A DNA stretch of 64,000 nucleotides from Alsobacter soli (GTDB taxonomy: Bacteria > Pseudomonadota > Alphaproteobacteria > Rhizobiales > Beijerinckiaceae), in contig NZ_PVZS01000007.1 of the NCBI RefSeq assembly GCF_003004785.1, positions 1 to 64,000 of the forward strand, written 5' to 3'. This document shows, piece by piece, positions 16,632 through 25,105 of the stretch; the first letter of the stretch is position 1; each line of letters starts with the position of its first letter. The position numbers were made by a program, and so were the translations under genes. The notes beneath the pieces are model-generated. The model did no database searches. It was not told where the DNA came from and saw only the letters and a program-made list of their open reading frames with translations.

Positions 16632-18002
16632 ATGGCGGTGGATGTGGATGTTCTGGTGATCGGCGCGGGCGCGTGCGGTCTCGCGGCGGCCATCGCGGCT
16701 CACGACGCCGGGGTCAGCGCCGCCATCCTGGAGAAGATGGACAGGCCCGGCGGCAACTCCTCCCTGTCCACGGGCTCCGTGCCGGCCGCCAACAGCCGCT
16801 TCCAGCGCGAGGCCGGCATCAAGGACGATCCCGAGACCTATGTGCGCGACCTGATGGGCATCGCCAAGGAGACGGACGACATCGCCCTGGTGCGCCGGAT
16901 GGCGGAGGTGTCGGCCGAGACCGTCGAGTGGCTCGTCGACGACGTCGGCGCGCGCCTGAAGCTCGTGACCGCCTACAAGCACATCGGCCATTCCGTCCCG
17001 CGCCTCCATGCGCCCGTGTCGCGCCGGGGCCAGGACCTCGTGGACGACCTGCTGGCCGCCGCGGAGCGCCGGGAGATCCCGGTGGCGGTCGGCAACGCCG
17101 TGCGCGACCTCATCGTCGAGGACGGCGCCGTGGTCGGCGCGGTCGTGGAGAACCAGGGCGCACGCTCGGAGCTGCGGGCCCGCAAGGTCATCCTGGCGGT
17201 GAACGGCTTCGCCGGGAACCCGGAGCTGGTCCGGCGCTTCTGCCCGGAGATCGCCGGCGCGCAGTACTTCGGCGCGCTCGGGTCGACGGGCGAAGCCGTG
17301 ATCTGGGGCGAGAAGCTCGGCGCCGGCTTCGCCAACATGCAGGCCTACCAGGGCTACGCGGCGGTGGCCGACCCCCATGGCGGCCTCCTGTCCTGGACGA
17401 CGATCGAGAAGGGCGGGATTCTCGTGGGCGAGGACGGGCGCCGCTTCGGCGACGAGAGCCTGGGTTATTCGGGCTACGCGCGCGTGGTGCTGGAGCATGG
17501 CCAGCGCGCCTACGCCATCTTCGACCAGAAGATCTTCGACATCGCCGCCCAGGAGGAGGAGTTCCTGGAGCTTGCCAACTACGGCGGCGTGAAGAAGGCC
17601 GAGAGTCCGGAGGCGCTCGCCGCCTTCTACGGACTCGACGCTGACGCGCTCGCGGCGGAGATCGCCGCCTACAACGCGGCCGCCTCTGGTTCCGGCGCCG
17701 ACGCCCAGGGCCGGAAGGACTTCGGGCTGGGGCCGCTGCAGGCGCCCTACTTCATCGCGCGCGTGGTGCCGGGCCTGTTCCACACCCAGGGCGGCCTGCG
17801 CGTGGACGGCGACGCCCACGTGCTTCGGCCGGATGGCGGCCGCGTGCCGAACCTGTTCGCGGGCGGCGGCGCAGCCGCGGGCATCAGCGGGCGCGCCGGG
17901 GCGCTCGGCTACGCGTCCGGCAACGGCCTCCTTTCGGCCATCGCGCTGGGCCGCCTCGCCGCCCTCGCGGCGGCGCGTGAGATCCAGGAGGAAACGCGGT
18001 GA
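16632..18002 (+). CDS. FAD-binding dehydrogenase of the fumarate reductase/succinate dehydrogenase flavoprotein type
   Basis: A 456-residue flavoprotein. GAGACGLAAA (about residues 11-20) is the FAD-binding fingerprint, followed by EKMDRPGGNSSLSTG, the FAD_binding_2 signature also seen in tricarballylate dehydrogenase and 3-ketosteroid dehydrogenases. The C terminus has HTQGGLRVDGDA and a GGGAAAGISG stretch with GNGLLSA, typical of the group. The ATG at 16632 has GGAG 9 bases upstream and is preferred over a GTG at 16617 inside the previous gene. Expected reaction: introduction of a C=C bond alpha,beta to a carboxylate, or its reduction. It lies between two MmgE/PrpD genes, so it may make the unsaturated acid they hydrate. 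Confidence 0.84.
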   Translation: MAVDVDVLVIGAGACGLAAAIAAHDAGVSAAILEKMDRPGGNSSLSTGSVPAANSRFQREAGIKDDPETYVRDLMGIAKETDDIALVRRMAEVSAETVEWLVDDVGARLKLVTAYKHIGHSVPRLHAPVSRRGQDLVDDLLAAAERREIPVAVGNAVRDLIVEDGAVVGAVVENQGARSELRARKVILAVNGFAGNPELVRRFCPEIAGAQYFGALGSTGEAVIWGEKLGAGFANMQAYQGYAAVADPHGGLLSWTTIEKGGILVGEDGRRFGDESLGYSGYARVVLEHGQRAYAIFDQKIFDIAAQEEEFLELANYGGVKKAESPEALAAFYGLDADALAAEIAAYNAAASGSGADAQGRKDFGLGPLQAPYFIARVVPGLFHTQGGLRVDGDAHVLRPDGGRVPNLFAGGGAAAGISGRAGALGYASGNGLLSAIALGRLAALAAAREIQEETR

Positions 18003-19381
18003 CGCTGTCGCGGACGCTTGTTCGACGGTCAGCCGAACTGCGGGCGGCGCGCCTTCCGGACGCCGTCGCGCACGCAGCGCGGCTGCACCTGCTGGACGCC
18101 ATCGGCGTCGGGCTCGCGGCCTCCCAGGGGGCGCAGGGCCAGGCCTACCGCACCTTTGCGGCCGGGCTCCCGGCCAGGGGGCCAGCCACCCTGTTCGGCG
18201 CGGGCCGGGGCGCAGGCGCCGCCGATGCGGCGCTCGTCAACGGCGGGCTGATCCACAGCCTCGAGTTTGACGACACCCACACCGAGAGCATCGTCCACGG
18301 AAGCGCCGTGCTCGCGCCTGCCGCGCTGGCCGTGGCTGAAGCGCATGGCGCCAGCGGCGGCGCCATGTTGGGTTCCTACGCCCGCGCCTGGGAGATGCTG
18401 ATCCGGGTCGGCCTCGCCGCCCGGGGGCGCTTCCAGCAGCGGGGCTTCCAGGTCACCTCCGTGGGCGGGGCCATGGCCGCCGCCTTGATCGCGGCCGAAC
18501 TCTCCGGGCTCGCGGAAGACCAGTCCGTCGCGGCCCTGGGAATCGCGCTCAGCCAGGGCTCGGGCGTGTTCGAGTTCCTGAGCAATGGCTCTTCCGTCAA
18601 ATCGCTCCACCCGGGCTGGGCGGCTCATGGCGGGGTGATCGCGGCGCAGTTCGCCAAAGCCGGCATGGGCGGTCCCGAGACGGCGTTCGAGGGCCGCTTC
18701 GGCCTGTTTACGAGCTTCGCGGGCGCGCCCGACGCGGCTGACGCCTTCGGGAGCGAATTGGCCGACTTGGGGACGCACTGGCGTCTGCCGGACGCCGCGT
18801 TCAAGTTCCACCCCTGCTGCCATTACCTGCACCCCTTCATCGAGGCGGCCGGACGCTTGGCCGAGGATGGGGTCAGGGCGGACCGGGTCGAAACCCTGCT
18901 GTGCCGCGCCCCGGCCGGCGCAGCGCCGATCGTGTGCGAACCGTGGGGCGAGAAGAGCGCGCCACCGACAAGCCATGCCGCGCGCTGGAGCCTGCCGGTG
19001 GCGGTGGCGGCCCGTCTGGTGGACGGGCGCGTGGATCTCGCTACGTTCGAAGACCCGCTGAACCCTGCCGCACTGGCGTTGGCCCAGCGGATCCGCTGGG
19101 AGCCGCTGGCCGAAGATCGCTTCCCCCAGGCCTTCGAGGCCGAGATCGTCTGCGTCACGGCTGACGGCCAGACCCGGACCGTCCGCATCGACGACGTCTA
19201 CGGCAACCGGAACCGGCCGGCGGGAGACGCCGCGGTCCGGGCCAAGTTCCGGGCCAACGCCGGCCTGGCGCTTTCGGCGGAGTCCGTGGCCGCCCTGGAG
19301 GCGGCCATCGATCACCTGGACGAGGCGCCCGACCTGCGCGCCGTCACCGCGGCGCTGCGCGGCCCCTCCCCCGCCCTGTGA
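17999..19381 (+). CDS. MmgE/PrpD family protein, canonical-motif copy
   Basis: A 460-residue MmgE/PrpD protein. It has the standard family motifs LEFDDTHTES followed by VHGSA (about residues 88-102) and KFHPCCHYLHPF near 265-275. GTG at 17999 is the start; it overlaps the flavoprotein stop as GTGA. Known members add or remove water (PrpD), isomerise or decarboxylate tricarboxylates, so hydration of an alkylated maleate or fumarate is a reasonable prediction here, giving a malate-type substrate for the lyase encoded at 9144. Fourteen bases separate it from the hydantoinase-family gene. Confidence 0.86.
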   Translation: MTLSRTLVRRSAELRAARLPDAVAHAARLHLLDAIGVGLAASQGAQGQAYRTFAAGLPARGPATLFGAGRGAGAADAALVNGGLIHSLEFDDTHTESIVHGSAVLAPAALAVAEAHGASGGAMLGSYARAWEMLIRVGLAARGRFQQRGFQVTSVGGAMAAALIAAELSGLAEDQSVAALGIALSQGSGVFEFLSNGSSVKSLHPGWAAHGGVIAAQFAKAGMGGPETAFEGRFGLFTSFAGAPDAADAFGSELADLGTHWRLPDAAFKFHPCCHYLHPFIEAAGRLAEDGVRADRVETLLCRAPAGAAPIVCEPWGEKSAPPTSHAARWSLPVAVAARLVDGRVDLATFEDPLNPAALALAQRIRWEPLAEDRFPQAFEAEIVCVTADGQTRTVRIDDVYGNRNRPAGDAAVRAKFRANAGLALSAESVAALEAAIDHLDEAPDLRAVTAALRGPSPAL

Positions 19382-19394
19382 AAGGAACGAGACC

Positions 19395-20789
19395 ATGAGC
19401 GACTACGACCTGGTGATCCGCGGCGGCGAGGCGATCCTGCCCGGCCGCGGCCGGACGGCCTGCGACATCGCCATCCGGGATGGCCGCATCGCCGCGATCC
19501 TGGCGCCGGGCGAAGCCGCGCCGGCCCAGGAGACGCTGTCGGCCAAGGGTCTCGTCGTCATGCCCGGCGCGATCGACGTCCACCTGCATCTCGGGCACGG
19601 CAAAGACATTTCCCGTCCGCGCGAGCCGGGCGACGCCGACCGGGAGACGGCCGCGGCGGCCAAGGGCGGCGTGACCACCATCGTCCCCTACCTCATGGCC
19701 AGCGAGCCCTTCGAGACGATCTTCGACGACGTGGTCTCCGTCACCGAGCAAGGCGCCCGCGTCGACTTCGGCTATCACTTCATCATCTCGACGGAGCAGC
19801 AACTCGCAGGCGTGCCGTCCTATGTCCGCGAGTATGGCGCTCCCAGCTTCAAGATCTTCATGAACAACCGTGGCGGGGAAGGCGCCCGCCTCGGGCTGCC
19901 CGACATCGATGACGGCTTCCTGTTCCGGCTGGCCGAAGCGGCGGCGGCCAATGGCGGCATGGTCTGCCCGCACCCCGAAACCATCGAGATCGCCTGGGTG
20001 CTGCGCGAGCGCGTGAAGGCCCAGGACCCGGAAGGCTGGGGCGGCCTCGCCACCTGGAACGCGACCCGCCCGCCTTTCGTGGAGGCTGACGCCGTGCAGC
20101 GGGCTGCCTACATCGCCCACAGCGCCGGGGCCCCGCTCTACGTGGTCCACACGTCTTCGGCCGAGGCGCTGGAAGCGGCGCTGCGCCACCGCCAGGCGGG
20201 CGCCAAGGTGTTCATCGAGACCTGCCCCCACTACCTGACCCACGACATCACCTGGAGCGGCGGCGACATCGGCAAGATCAACCCGCCCCTGCGCGAACCC
20301 GCCGACCGCGAGCGCCTGTGGCAGGGCCTCATCAACGGCGAGATCGACACCGTCGGCACGGACCACGTCCACCGGGACATCACGTCGAAGCAGGGCGGGA
20401 TCTGGGCCGCCTCCCCCGGCTGCCCGGGAATGGAGACCATGCTGCCGGTGCTGATCAGCGAGGGCCACCACAAGCGCGGACTGTCGCTGGAGCGTATCGC
20501 GGAGCTGACCGCGACCAATCCCGCGCGGGCGATGGGCCTCGGGCACGTCAAGGGAGCCATCGCGCCCGGTCTGGACGCCGACCTCGCCGTGGTGGACCCC
20601 GACGCATCCTGGACCGTCGAGCGCGCGGATGTGGTCTCGAGCGCCGGATACTCGATCTACGAAGGCGAGACCCTGAAGGGATCCGTCCGGCACGCCTTCG
20701 TGCGCGGGAAGGCCGTTCTCAGGGACGGCGCGCTGGCCGACGACGCAACCGGCTGGGGTCGTTACGTGAGGCGCAAGCTCGAAGGCTAG
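19395..20789 (+). CDS. Hydantoinase/dihydropyrimidinase-family cyclic amidohydrolase
   Basis: A 464-residue binuclear metal amidohydrolase. All ligands of the family are seen: His63 and His65 in DVHLHLG, the lysine to be carboxylated Lys153 in SFKIFMNNRG, His193 in CPHPE, His252 in VVHTSS and Asp323 in GTDHVH. The substrate-loop residue after FKIFM is Asn-Asn instead of the Ala-Tyr common in D-hydantoinases, where Tyr binds the ring amide, so the substrate probably differs from hydantoin or dihydrouracil. AAAGGAACGAGA precedes the ATG. Last gene of the GntR-controlled operon. Expected role: hydrolytic opening of a cyclic imide, ureide or lactam. Allantoinase and dihydroorotase are relatives but lack the operon context. 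Confidence 0.85.
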   Translation: MSDYDLVIRGGEAILPGRGRTACDIAIRDGRIAAILAPGEAAPAQETLSAKGLVVMPGAIDVHLHLGHGKDISRPREPGDADRETAAAAKGGVTTIVPYLMASEPFETIFDDVVSVTEQGARVDFGYHFIISTEQQLAGVPSYVREYGAPSFKIFMNNRGGEGARLGLPDIDDGFLFRLAEAAAANGGMVCPHPETIEIAWVLRERVKAQDPEGWGGLATWNATRPPFVEADAVQRAAYIAHSAGAPLYVVHTSSAEALEAALRHRQAGAKVFIETCPHYLTHDITWSGGDIGKINPPLREPADRERLWQGLINGEIDTVGTDHVHRDITSKQGGIWAASPGCPGMETMLPVLISEGHHKRGLSLERIAELTATNPARAMGLGHVKGAIAPGLDADLAVVDPDASWTVERADVVSSAGYSIYEGETLKGSVRHAFVRGKAVLRDGALADDATGWGRYVRRKLEG

Positions 20790-21122
20790 CAGGCCGCATG
20801 CGGGCGCCGCGCCCGGCACATCCGCCGCACGGCGCGTGAGCAGCCTCGCCATTCCCGGCAGAGCAGCCTCGGCGATCCGGCCATCTTGGGCCGGGTCTCC
20901 GTGGTCACTTTGGTCCCGTGACAGACAGCGTGGAATACGCGGCAGGGATCACCCGCCCATACGAGAAGGGCTCGGTGCGCCAAACGTCCATCGCCGGGCG
21001 TGAGCCGGCGTGCAATCGGCGATCGTCAGGAGAGAAGTTGGGCCCCTCGGACCTACGCCACCCTTGGCGGGTCGGCCCCTGGAGCCGGCGTTCCTGGGTC
21101 AGCCCATGACCCAAGGAAGTGA
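20790..21122. other. Intergenic stretch without a recognised gene
   Basis: These 333 bases between the hydantoinase-family gene and tRNA-Pro hold no frame with family features and no strong intrinsic terminator. Short GC-rich inverted repeats occur near 20800-20840 but without a T-run. A few frames of 60-80 codons are open on both strands; they have no recognisable motifs and no ribosome site. Confidence 0.5.
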
Positions 21123-21200
21123 TGGTCGGAGTGGCGGGATTCGAACCCACGACCCCTAGTCCCCCAGACTAGTGCGCTAACCGGGCTGCGCTACACTCCG
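21123..21200 (-). tRNA. tRNA-Pro (anticodon GGG)
   Basis: The minus strand folds into a complete cloverleaf. The acceptor arms CGGAGTG (5' end at 21200) and CACTCCG pair over 7 bp, followed by discriminator A and an encoded CCA (21125-21123). The D-arm contains AGCCCGGTTAGCGC, the anticodon stem is CTAGT/ACTAG with loop CTGGGGG (anticodon GGG), and the T-arm has GTGGG-TTCGAAT-CCCGC. GGG reads CCC and CCU proline codons. A promoter lies a few bases upstream. Confidence 0.96.
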
Positions 21201-21210
21201 ACTTGGCGCG

Positions 21211-21239
21211 CTTATACGCAGCCGCAGCGGTGGGCGCAA
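21211..21239 (-). promoter_or_regulatory. Sigma-70-type promoter of tRNA-Pro
   Basis: On the minus strand, -35 TTGCGC (21239-21234) and -10 TATAAG (21216-21211) are separated by exactly 17 bases. The predicted transcription start is near 21204, so the precursor would have only a few leader bases before the tRNA at 21200. Confidence 0.65.
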
Positions 21240-21299
21240 CAGGTTCCGACGGGTTTGTGCGACTTTCCTGCGGAATTCCCGCCAAGTGGCTGAGGGTTC

Positions 21300-21338
21300 T
21301 TACAAAAATGGAAACGGCCGGCATTCGCCGGCCGTTTC
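21300..21338 (-). terminator. Rho-independent terminator of gyrA
   Basis: A perfect 12-bp hairpin: GAAACGGCCGGC (21311-21322) pairs with GCCGGCCGTTTC (21327-21338) around a 4-base loop. On the minus strand it is followed by CATTTTTG, a T-run. It begins 12 bases after the gyrA stop codon. Its position also insulates the convergently placed region from gyrA; the downstream tRNA-Pro has its own promoter. Confidence 0.88.
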
Positions 21339-21349
21339 GGATGCTGGCC

Positions 21350-24160
21350 TCAGGCCTCCGGCGGAGCGCCGGCGCCGCCGCCCACATCGGGCGCGTCCGG
21401 GCCCGGGAAGGAGTCGTCGCCATTGGCCTCGCCATGGCCGTTGCCGTTGGGCGCGTCCTCGCCCTCGTCCGAGATCCGCTCCACGGAGACGACCTTCTCG
21501 TCCTTGGCCGTGTTGAACACGATGACGCCCTGCGTGCCGCGTCCGGCGATGCGGATGCCGTCCACCGGGCAGCGGATGAGCTGGCCGCCGTCGGTGACCA
21601 GCATGATCTGGTCCGAGTGCTCGACCGGGAAGGAGGCCACCAGCGGCCCGTTGCGGTCGTTCACCACCATGGCGACGATGCCCTTGCCGCCGCGGTTCGT
21701 GACGCGGATCTCGTAGGCTAGCGTGCGCTTGCCGTAGCCCCGCTGCGACAGGGTGAGCACGACCTGCTCCTTCGCCGAAAGCTCGGCGTAGCGCTCCTGC
21801 GACAGGGACGCGGTCGGGGCGGCGGCCTCCTCGTCGTCCGCCACGGCGCCGTCCTCGCCGACGCCTTCCCCCTGCACCGCGCGGCGCATCTTGAGATAGG
21901 CGGCGCGCTCCTCGGCCGAGGCGTCCACGTGGTTGAGGATGGCGAGCGAGATGACCGTGTCGGCCTTGCCCAGCGCGATGCCGCGCACGCCGGTGGAGTC
22001 GCGGCCCTTGAAGACGCGAACGTCCTCCACGCAGAAGCGGATGCACTGGCCCTGCGCGGTGGTGAGCAGGACGTCTTGGTCCGCCCGGCAGATCTGGACG
22101 TCGACGATATGGTCGCCCTCGTCCAGCTTCATGGCGATCTTGCCCGCCCGGTTCACGTTCACGAAATCCGACAGCTTGTTGCGCCGGACGCCGCCGGAGG
22201 CGGTCGCGAACATGACGTCGAGCGTGCCCCAGGCGTCCTCGTCCTCGGGCAGCGGCATGATGGTGGTGATGCGCTCGCCATCCTGCAGCGGCAGCATGTT
22301 GATGAGCGCCTTGCCGCGCGCCTGGGGCGCGGTGAGCGGAAGGCGCCACACCTTCTCCTTGTAGACCTGGCCACGCGACGAGAAGAACAGCACCGGCGTG
22401 TGCGTGGAGGCCACGAACAGCCGGGAAACGAAATCTTCCTCGCGGGTCTGCATGCCGGAGCGGCCCTTGCCGCCGCGACGCTGGGCCCGGTAGGTCGAGA
22501 GCGGCACGCGCTTGATGTAGCCGGCGTGGGACACGGTGACGACCATGTCCTCGCGCTGGATCAGGTCCTCGTCGTCGAACTCGGCGTACTCGATCAGCGT
22601 GGTCTTGCGCGGCGTGGCGTAGAGCGCCTTCACCTCGGCGAGCTCGGTGGAGACGATGCCCATGATGCGCTCGCGCGAGCGCAGGATGTCGAGGTAGTCG
22701 GAGATCTCCGCCGCGAGCTTGTTCAACTCGTCCGCGATCTCGTCCCGGCCGAGAGCCGTGAGGCGCTGCAGGCGCAGGTCCAGGATGGCGCGGGCCTGGG
22801 TCTCGGACAGCCGGTAGGTGCCATCCTCCGACACCCGGTGGCGCGGGTCGTCGATGAGCGCGATCAGCGGCGCCACGTCCTGCGCGGGCCAGTTGCGCGA
22901 CATCAGGGCCTCGCGGGCCGTGTTCGCGTCCGCGGAGGAGCGGATCGTGTGGATGACTTCGTCGATGTTCGCCACCGCGATGGCGAGGCCGACCAGCACG
23001 TGGGCGCGGTCGCGGGCCTTGCCGAGCAGGAAGCGCGTGCGCCGGCTTACCACCTCCTCGCGGAAGTCCACGAAGGCGGCGATCAGGTCGCGCAGCGTCA
23101 GCGTCTCGGGCCGGCCGCCGTTCAGCGCCACCATGTTGGCGCCGAAGCTCGTCTGCAGGGCGGTGTAGCGATAGAGCTGGTTCAGCACGACATCCGCCAT
23201 GGCGTCGCGCTTGATCTCGATGACGATGCGCATGCCGTCGCGGTCGGACTCGTCGCGCAGGTCGGAGATGCCCTCGATCCGCTTCTCGCGCACCAGCTCG
23301 GCGATCTTCTCGATCAGAACCGCCTTGTTGATCTGATACGGGATCTCCGTGACGATGATCGCCTCGCGATCCTTGCGGATCTGCTCGGTGGTCGTCTTGG
23401 CCCGCATGATGATGGAGCCGCGCCCGGTCAGGTAGGCGCTGCGGATGCCGGCCTTGCCCAGGATGGAGCCGCCGGTGGGGAAGTCGGGCCCGTGGATGTG
23501 CTCCATCAGGCCTTCGACGGTGATCTCGGGGTCCTGGATATAGGCGATGCAGCCGTCGATCACCTCGCCCAGATTGTGGGGCGGCACGTTGGTGGCCATG
23601 CCCACCGCGATGCCGCCGGCGCCGTTCACGAGCAGGTTCGGGAAGCGGGCCGGCAGAACCGTGGGCTCCTTCTCGGAGCCGTCGTAGTTGGGCTGGAAGT
23701 CGATCGTATCCTTGTCGAGGTCGTCCAGCAGGGTCATCGCCGGCCGGGCGAGACGCACCTCGGTGTAACGCATGGCCGCCGCGGGGTCGCCGTCGACGGA
23801 GCCGAAGTTGCCCTGGCCATCCACCAGGGGCAGGCGCATGGAGAATTCCTGCGCCATGCGCACCAGCGCGTCGTAGATCGACTGGTCGCCGTGCGGGTGG
23901 TACTTACCGATGACGTCGCCGACCACGCGCGCCGACTTGCGGTAGGGCCGGTCCGGGAAATACCCGTTCTCGTTCATCGAGTAGAGAATGCGCCGGTGCA
24001 CGGGCTTCAGGCCGTCACGGGCGTCCGGCAGGGCGCGCGACACGATCACGCTCATCGCGTAATCGAGGTAGCTGCGCTTCATCTCATCCGCGATGGAGAC
24101 AGGGCGGATGTCCTGGCCCTCGCCGCCGCCGGCGGGGACGTTGTTCTCTTGGTCGGCCAA
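21350..24160 (-). CDS. gyrA: DNA gyrase subunit A
   Basis: The 936-residue breakage-reunion subunit of DNA gyrase, which with GyrB introduces negative supercoils. The winged-helix region contains the catalytic Tyr132 in AAMRYTE (E. coli Tyr122, an offset of 10). The quinolone-determining region reads [19 protein letters not shown]. Position 93, equivalent to E. coli Ser83, is Gln, while Asp97 (Asp87) is kept. The C-terminal beta-pinwheel has the GyrA box QRRGGKG, which separates gyrase from topoisomerase IV ParC. There is an acidic, Gly-rich tail. A strong terminator follows. The gene is monocistronic by spacing: 300 bases upstream are non-coding. Confidence 0.98.
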   Translation of the reverse strand: MADQENNVPAGGGEGQDIRPVSIADEMKRSYLDYAMSVIVSRALPDARDGLKPVHRRILYSMNENGYFPDRPYRKSARVVGDVIGKYHPHGDQSIYDALVRMAQEFSMRLPLVDGQGNFGSVDGDPAAAMRYTEVRLARPAMTLLDDLDKDTIDFQPNYDGSEKEPTVLPARFPNLLVNGAGGIAVGMATNVPPHNLGEVIDGCIAYIQDPEITVEGLMEHIHGPDFPTGGSILGKAGIRSAYLTGRGSIIMRAKTTTEQIRKDREAIIVTEIPYQINKAVLIEKIAELVREKRIEGISDLRDESDRDGMRIVIEIKRDAMADVVLNQLYRYTALQTSFGANMVALNGGRPETLTLRDLIAAFVDFREEVVSRRTRFLLGKARDRAHVLVGLAIAVANIDEVIHTIRSSADANTAREALMSRNWPAQDVAPLIALIDDPRHRVSEDGTYRLSETQARAILDLRLQRLTALGRDEIADELNKLAAEISDYLDILRSRERIMGIVSTELAEVKALYATPRKTTLIEYAEFDDEDLIQREDMVVTVSHAGYIKRVPLSTYRAQRRGGKGRSGMQTREEDFVSRLFVASTHTPVLFFSSRGQVYKEKVWRLPLTAPQARGKALINMLPLQDGERITTIMPLPEDEDAWGTLDVMFATASGGVRRNKLSDFVNVNRAGKIAMKLDEGDHIVDVQICRADQDVLLTTAQGQCIRFCVEDVRVFKGRDSTGVRGIALGKADTVISLAILNHVDASAEERAAYLKMRRAVQGEGVGEDGAVADDEEAAAPTASLSQERYAELSAKEQVVLTLSQRGYGKRTLAYEIRVTNRGGKGIVAMVVNDRNGPLVASFPVEHSDQIMLVTDGGQLIRCPVDGIRIAGRGTQGVIVFNTAKDEKVVSVERISDEGEDAPNGNGHGEANGDDSFPGPDAPDVGGGAGAPPEA

Positions 24161-24463
24161 GGTGCTGTCCGATAATCGTTTTCGTGTGCTTTCTCTTAAA
24201 CGATTCCGGGTTCGGAGACCACCCTGACCGGGCGTTTTACGCGCCCAAATAGCGCAACCGGATCAACGCCTTAGCGGAAAGGTGAGATTAAGGCCGATCC
24301 GTGGCGGGCGGCGGGCCCGGATTCGGGGTTTTCGCGCCGCCGCGAGGGTCTGCTGCAGCGCGGCGCCGAGCCGAGGATGAACATGGGCGAAAGCGCGCGC
24401 GCAAGCCGTTCCGGGGGGCGGCGCGGCTAGCCAGCGCGGCTCCGCGCGCCCTAGGGTGCATCC
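24161..24463. promoter_or_regulatory. Divergent control region of gyrA and the MarC-family gene
   Basis: This 303-base stretch between two divergent genes must hold both promoters. It contains an imperfect hairpin GGGCG-N7-CGCCC near 24230-24248 and an AT-richer patch at 24170-24210, but no -35/-10 pair with correct spacing was convincing. No small gene or RNA seen. Confidence 0.4.
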
Positions 24464-25093
24464 ATGCTCGTCGACTATCTCACCTCCGCCCTGGTCACTC
24501 TCCTGGTCACCGTGGACCCGCCGGGGCTCGCGCCCCTGTTCCTGGGCGTGACGCGCGGCATGAGCGACGCGGAGCGGCGGCAAGTCGGCGTGCGCGCCTC
24601 CATCATCGCCGCCGTGATCATGGGGGCGTCGGGCCTCGCCGGCGCGAAGCTTCTCGACGCGCTGGGCATCACCCTCCCCGCCTTCAGGATCGCGGGCGGG
24701 CTGCTGCTGTTCTGGATCGCGTTCGAGATGGTGTTCGGCGGGCGCGGCGAGCGGAAGGGCGATACGGCCGAGAAGGCGATCACGCTCGACCACATCCGCA
24801 ACGTGGCGGCTTTCCCGCTCGCCATTCCGCTCATGGCGGGGCCCGGCGCCATTACGGCCACAATCCTGCTTGCCGGGCGCGCCGGGAGCGACCCCGTGCG
24901 GCTCGGCTTGCTCATGGCCGTGATCGTCGGCGTCTGCCTGTCGTGCCTGGCCGTGTTCTATACGGCCAGCCAGATCTCGCGGCTGCTCGGCGTCACCGGC
25001 AACGTCGTGCTCTCACGCCTGCTGGGCGTGATCCTGGCGGCGCTGGCCGTGCAGTTCGTGGCCGACGGCGTCAAGGCGATCCTGGCGGGATAG
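24464..25093 (+). CDS. MarC family integral membrane protein
   Basis: A 209-residue membrane protein with six hydrophobic segments, the normal size and layout of the MarC/UPF0056 family. Visible family motifs are TVDPPGLAPLFLGVT near the N terminus and FPLAIPLMAGPGAITATI near residue 120-140. Despite the old name (multiple antibiotic resistance), a role in resistance has not held up for E. coli MarC; transport of amino acids has been shown for an archaeal relative. The ATG at 24464 directly precedes the first membrane segment. It ends 12 bases before the convergent peptidase gene. Confidence 0.9.
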   Translation: MLVDYLTSALVTLLVTVDPPGLAPLFLGVTRGMSDAERRQVGVRASIIAAVIMGASGLAGAKLLDALGITLPAFRIAGGLLLFWIAFEMVFGGRGERKGDTAEKAITLDHIRNVAAFPLAIPLMAGPGAITATILLAGRAGSDPVRLGLLMAVIVGVCLSCLAVFYTASQISRLLGVTGNVVLSRLLGVILAALAVQFVADGVKAILAG

Positions 25094-25105
25094 GGGGCCC
25101 CGCGC

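Noticed and set aside
14579-16693. A 704-codon minus-strand frame opposite the LivF-like and first MmgE/PrpD genes
   Set aside because: Antisense shadow; the plus-strand genes have diagnostic motifs and overlapping starts and stops.
21123-21200. tRNA read as a possible integration (att) site
   Set aside because: No integrase gene and no direct repeat of the tRNA 3' end were seen on either side; the neighbouring genes are ordinary.
21929-24175. A 748-codon plus-strand frame opposite gyrA
   Set aside because: gyrA is beyond doubt on the minus strand; the antisense product is Arg/His/Gly/Val-rich low-information sequence without domains.
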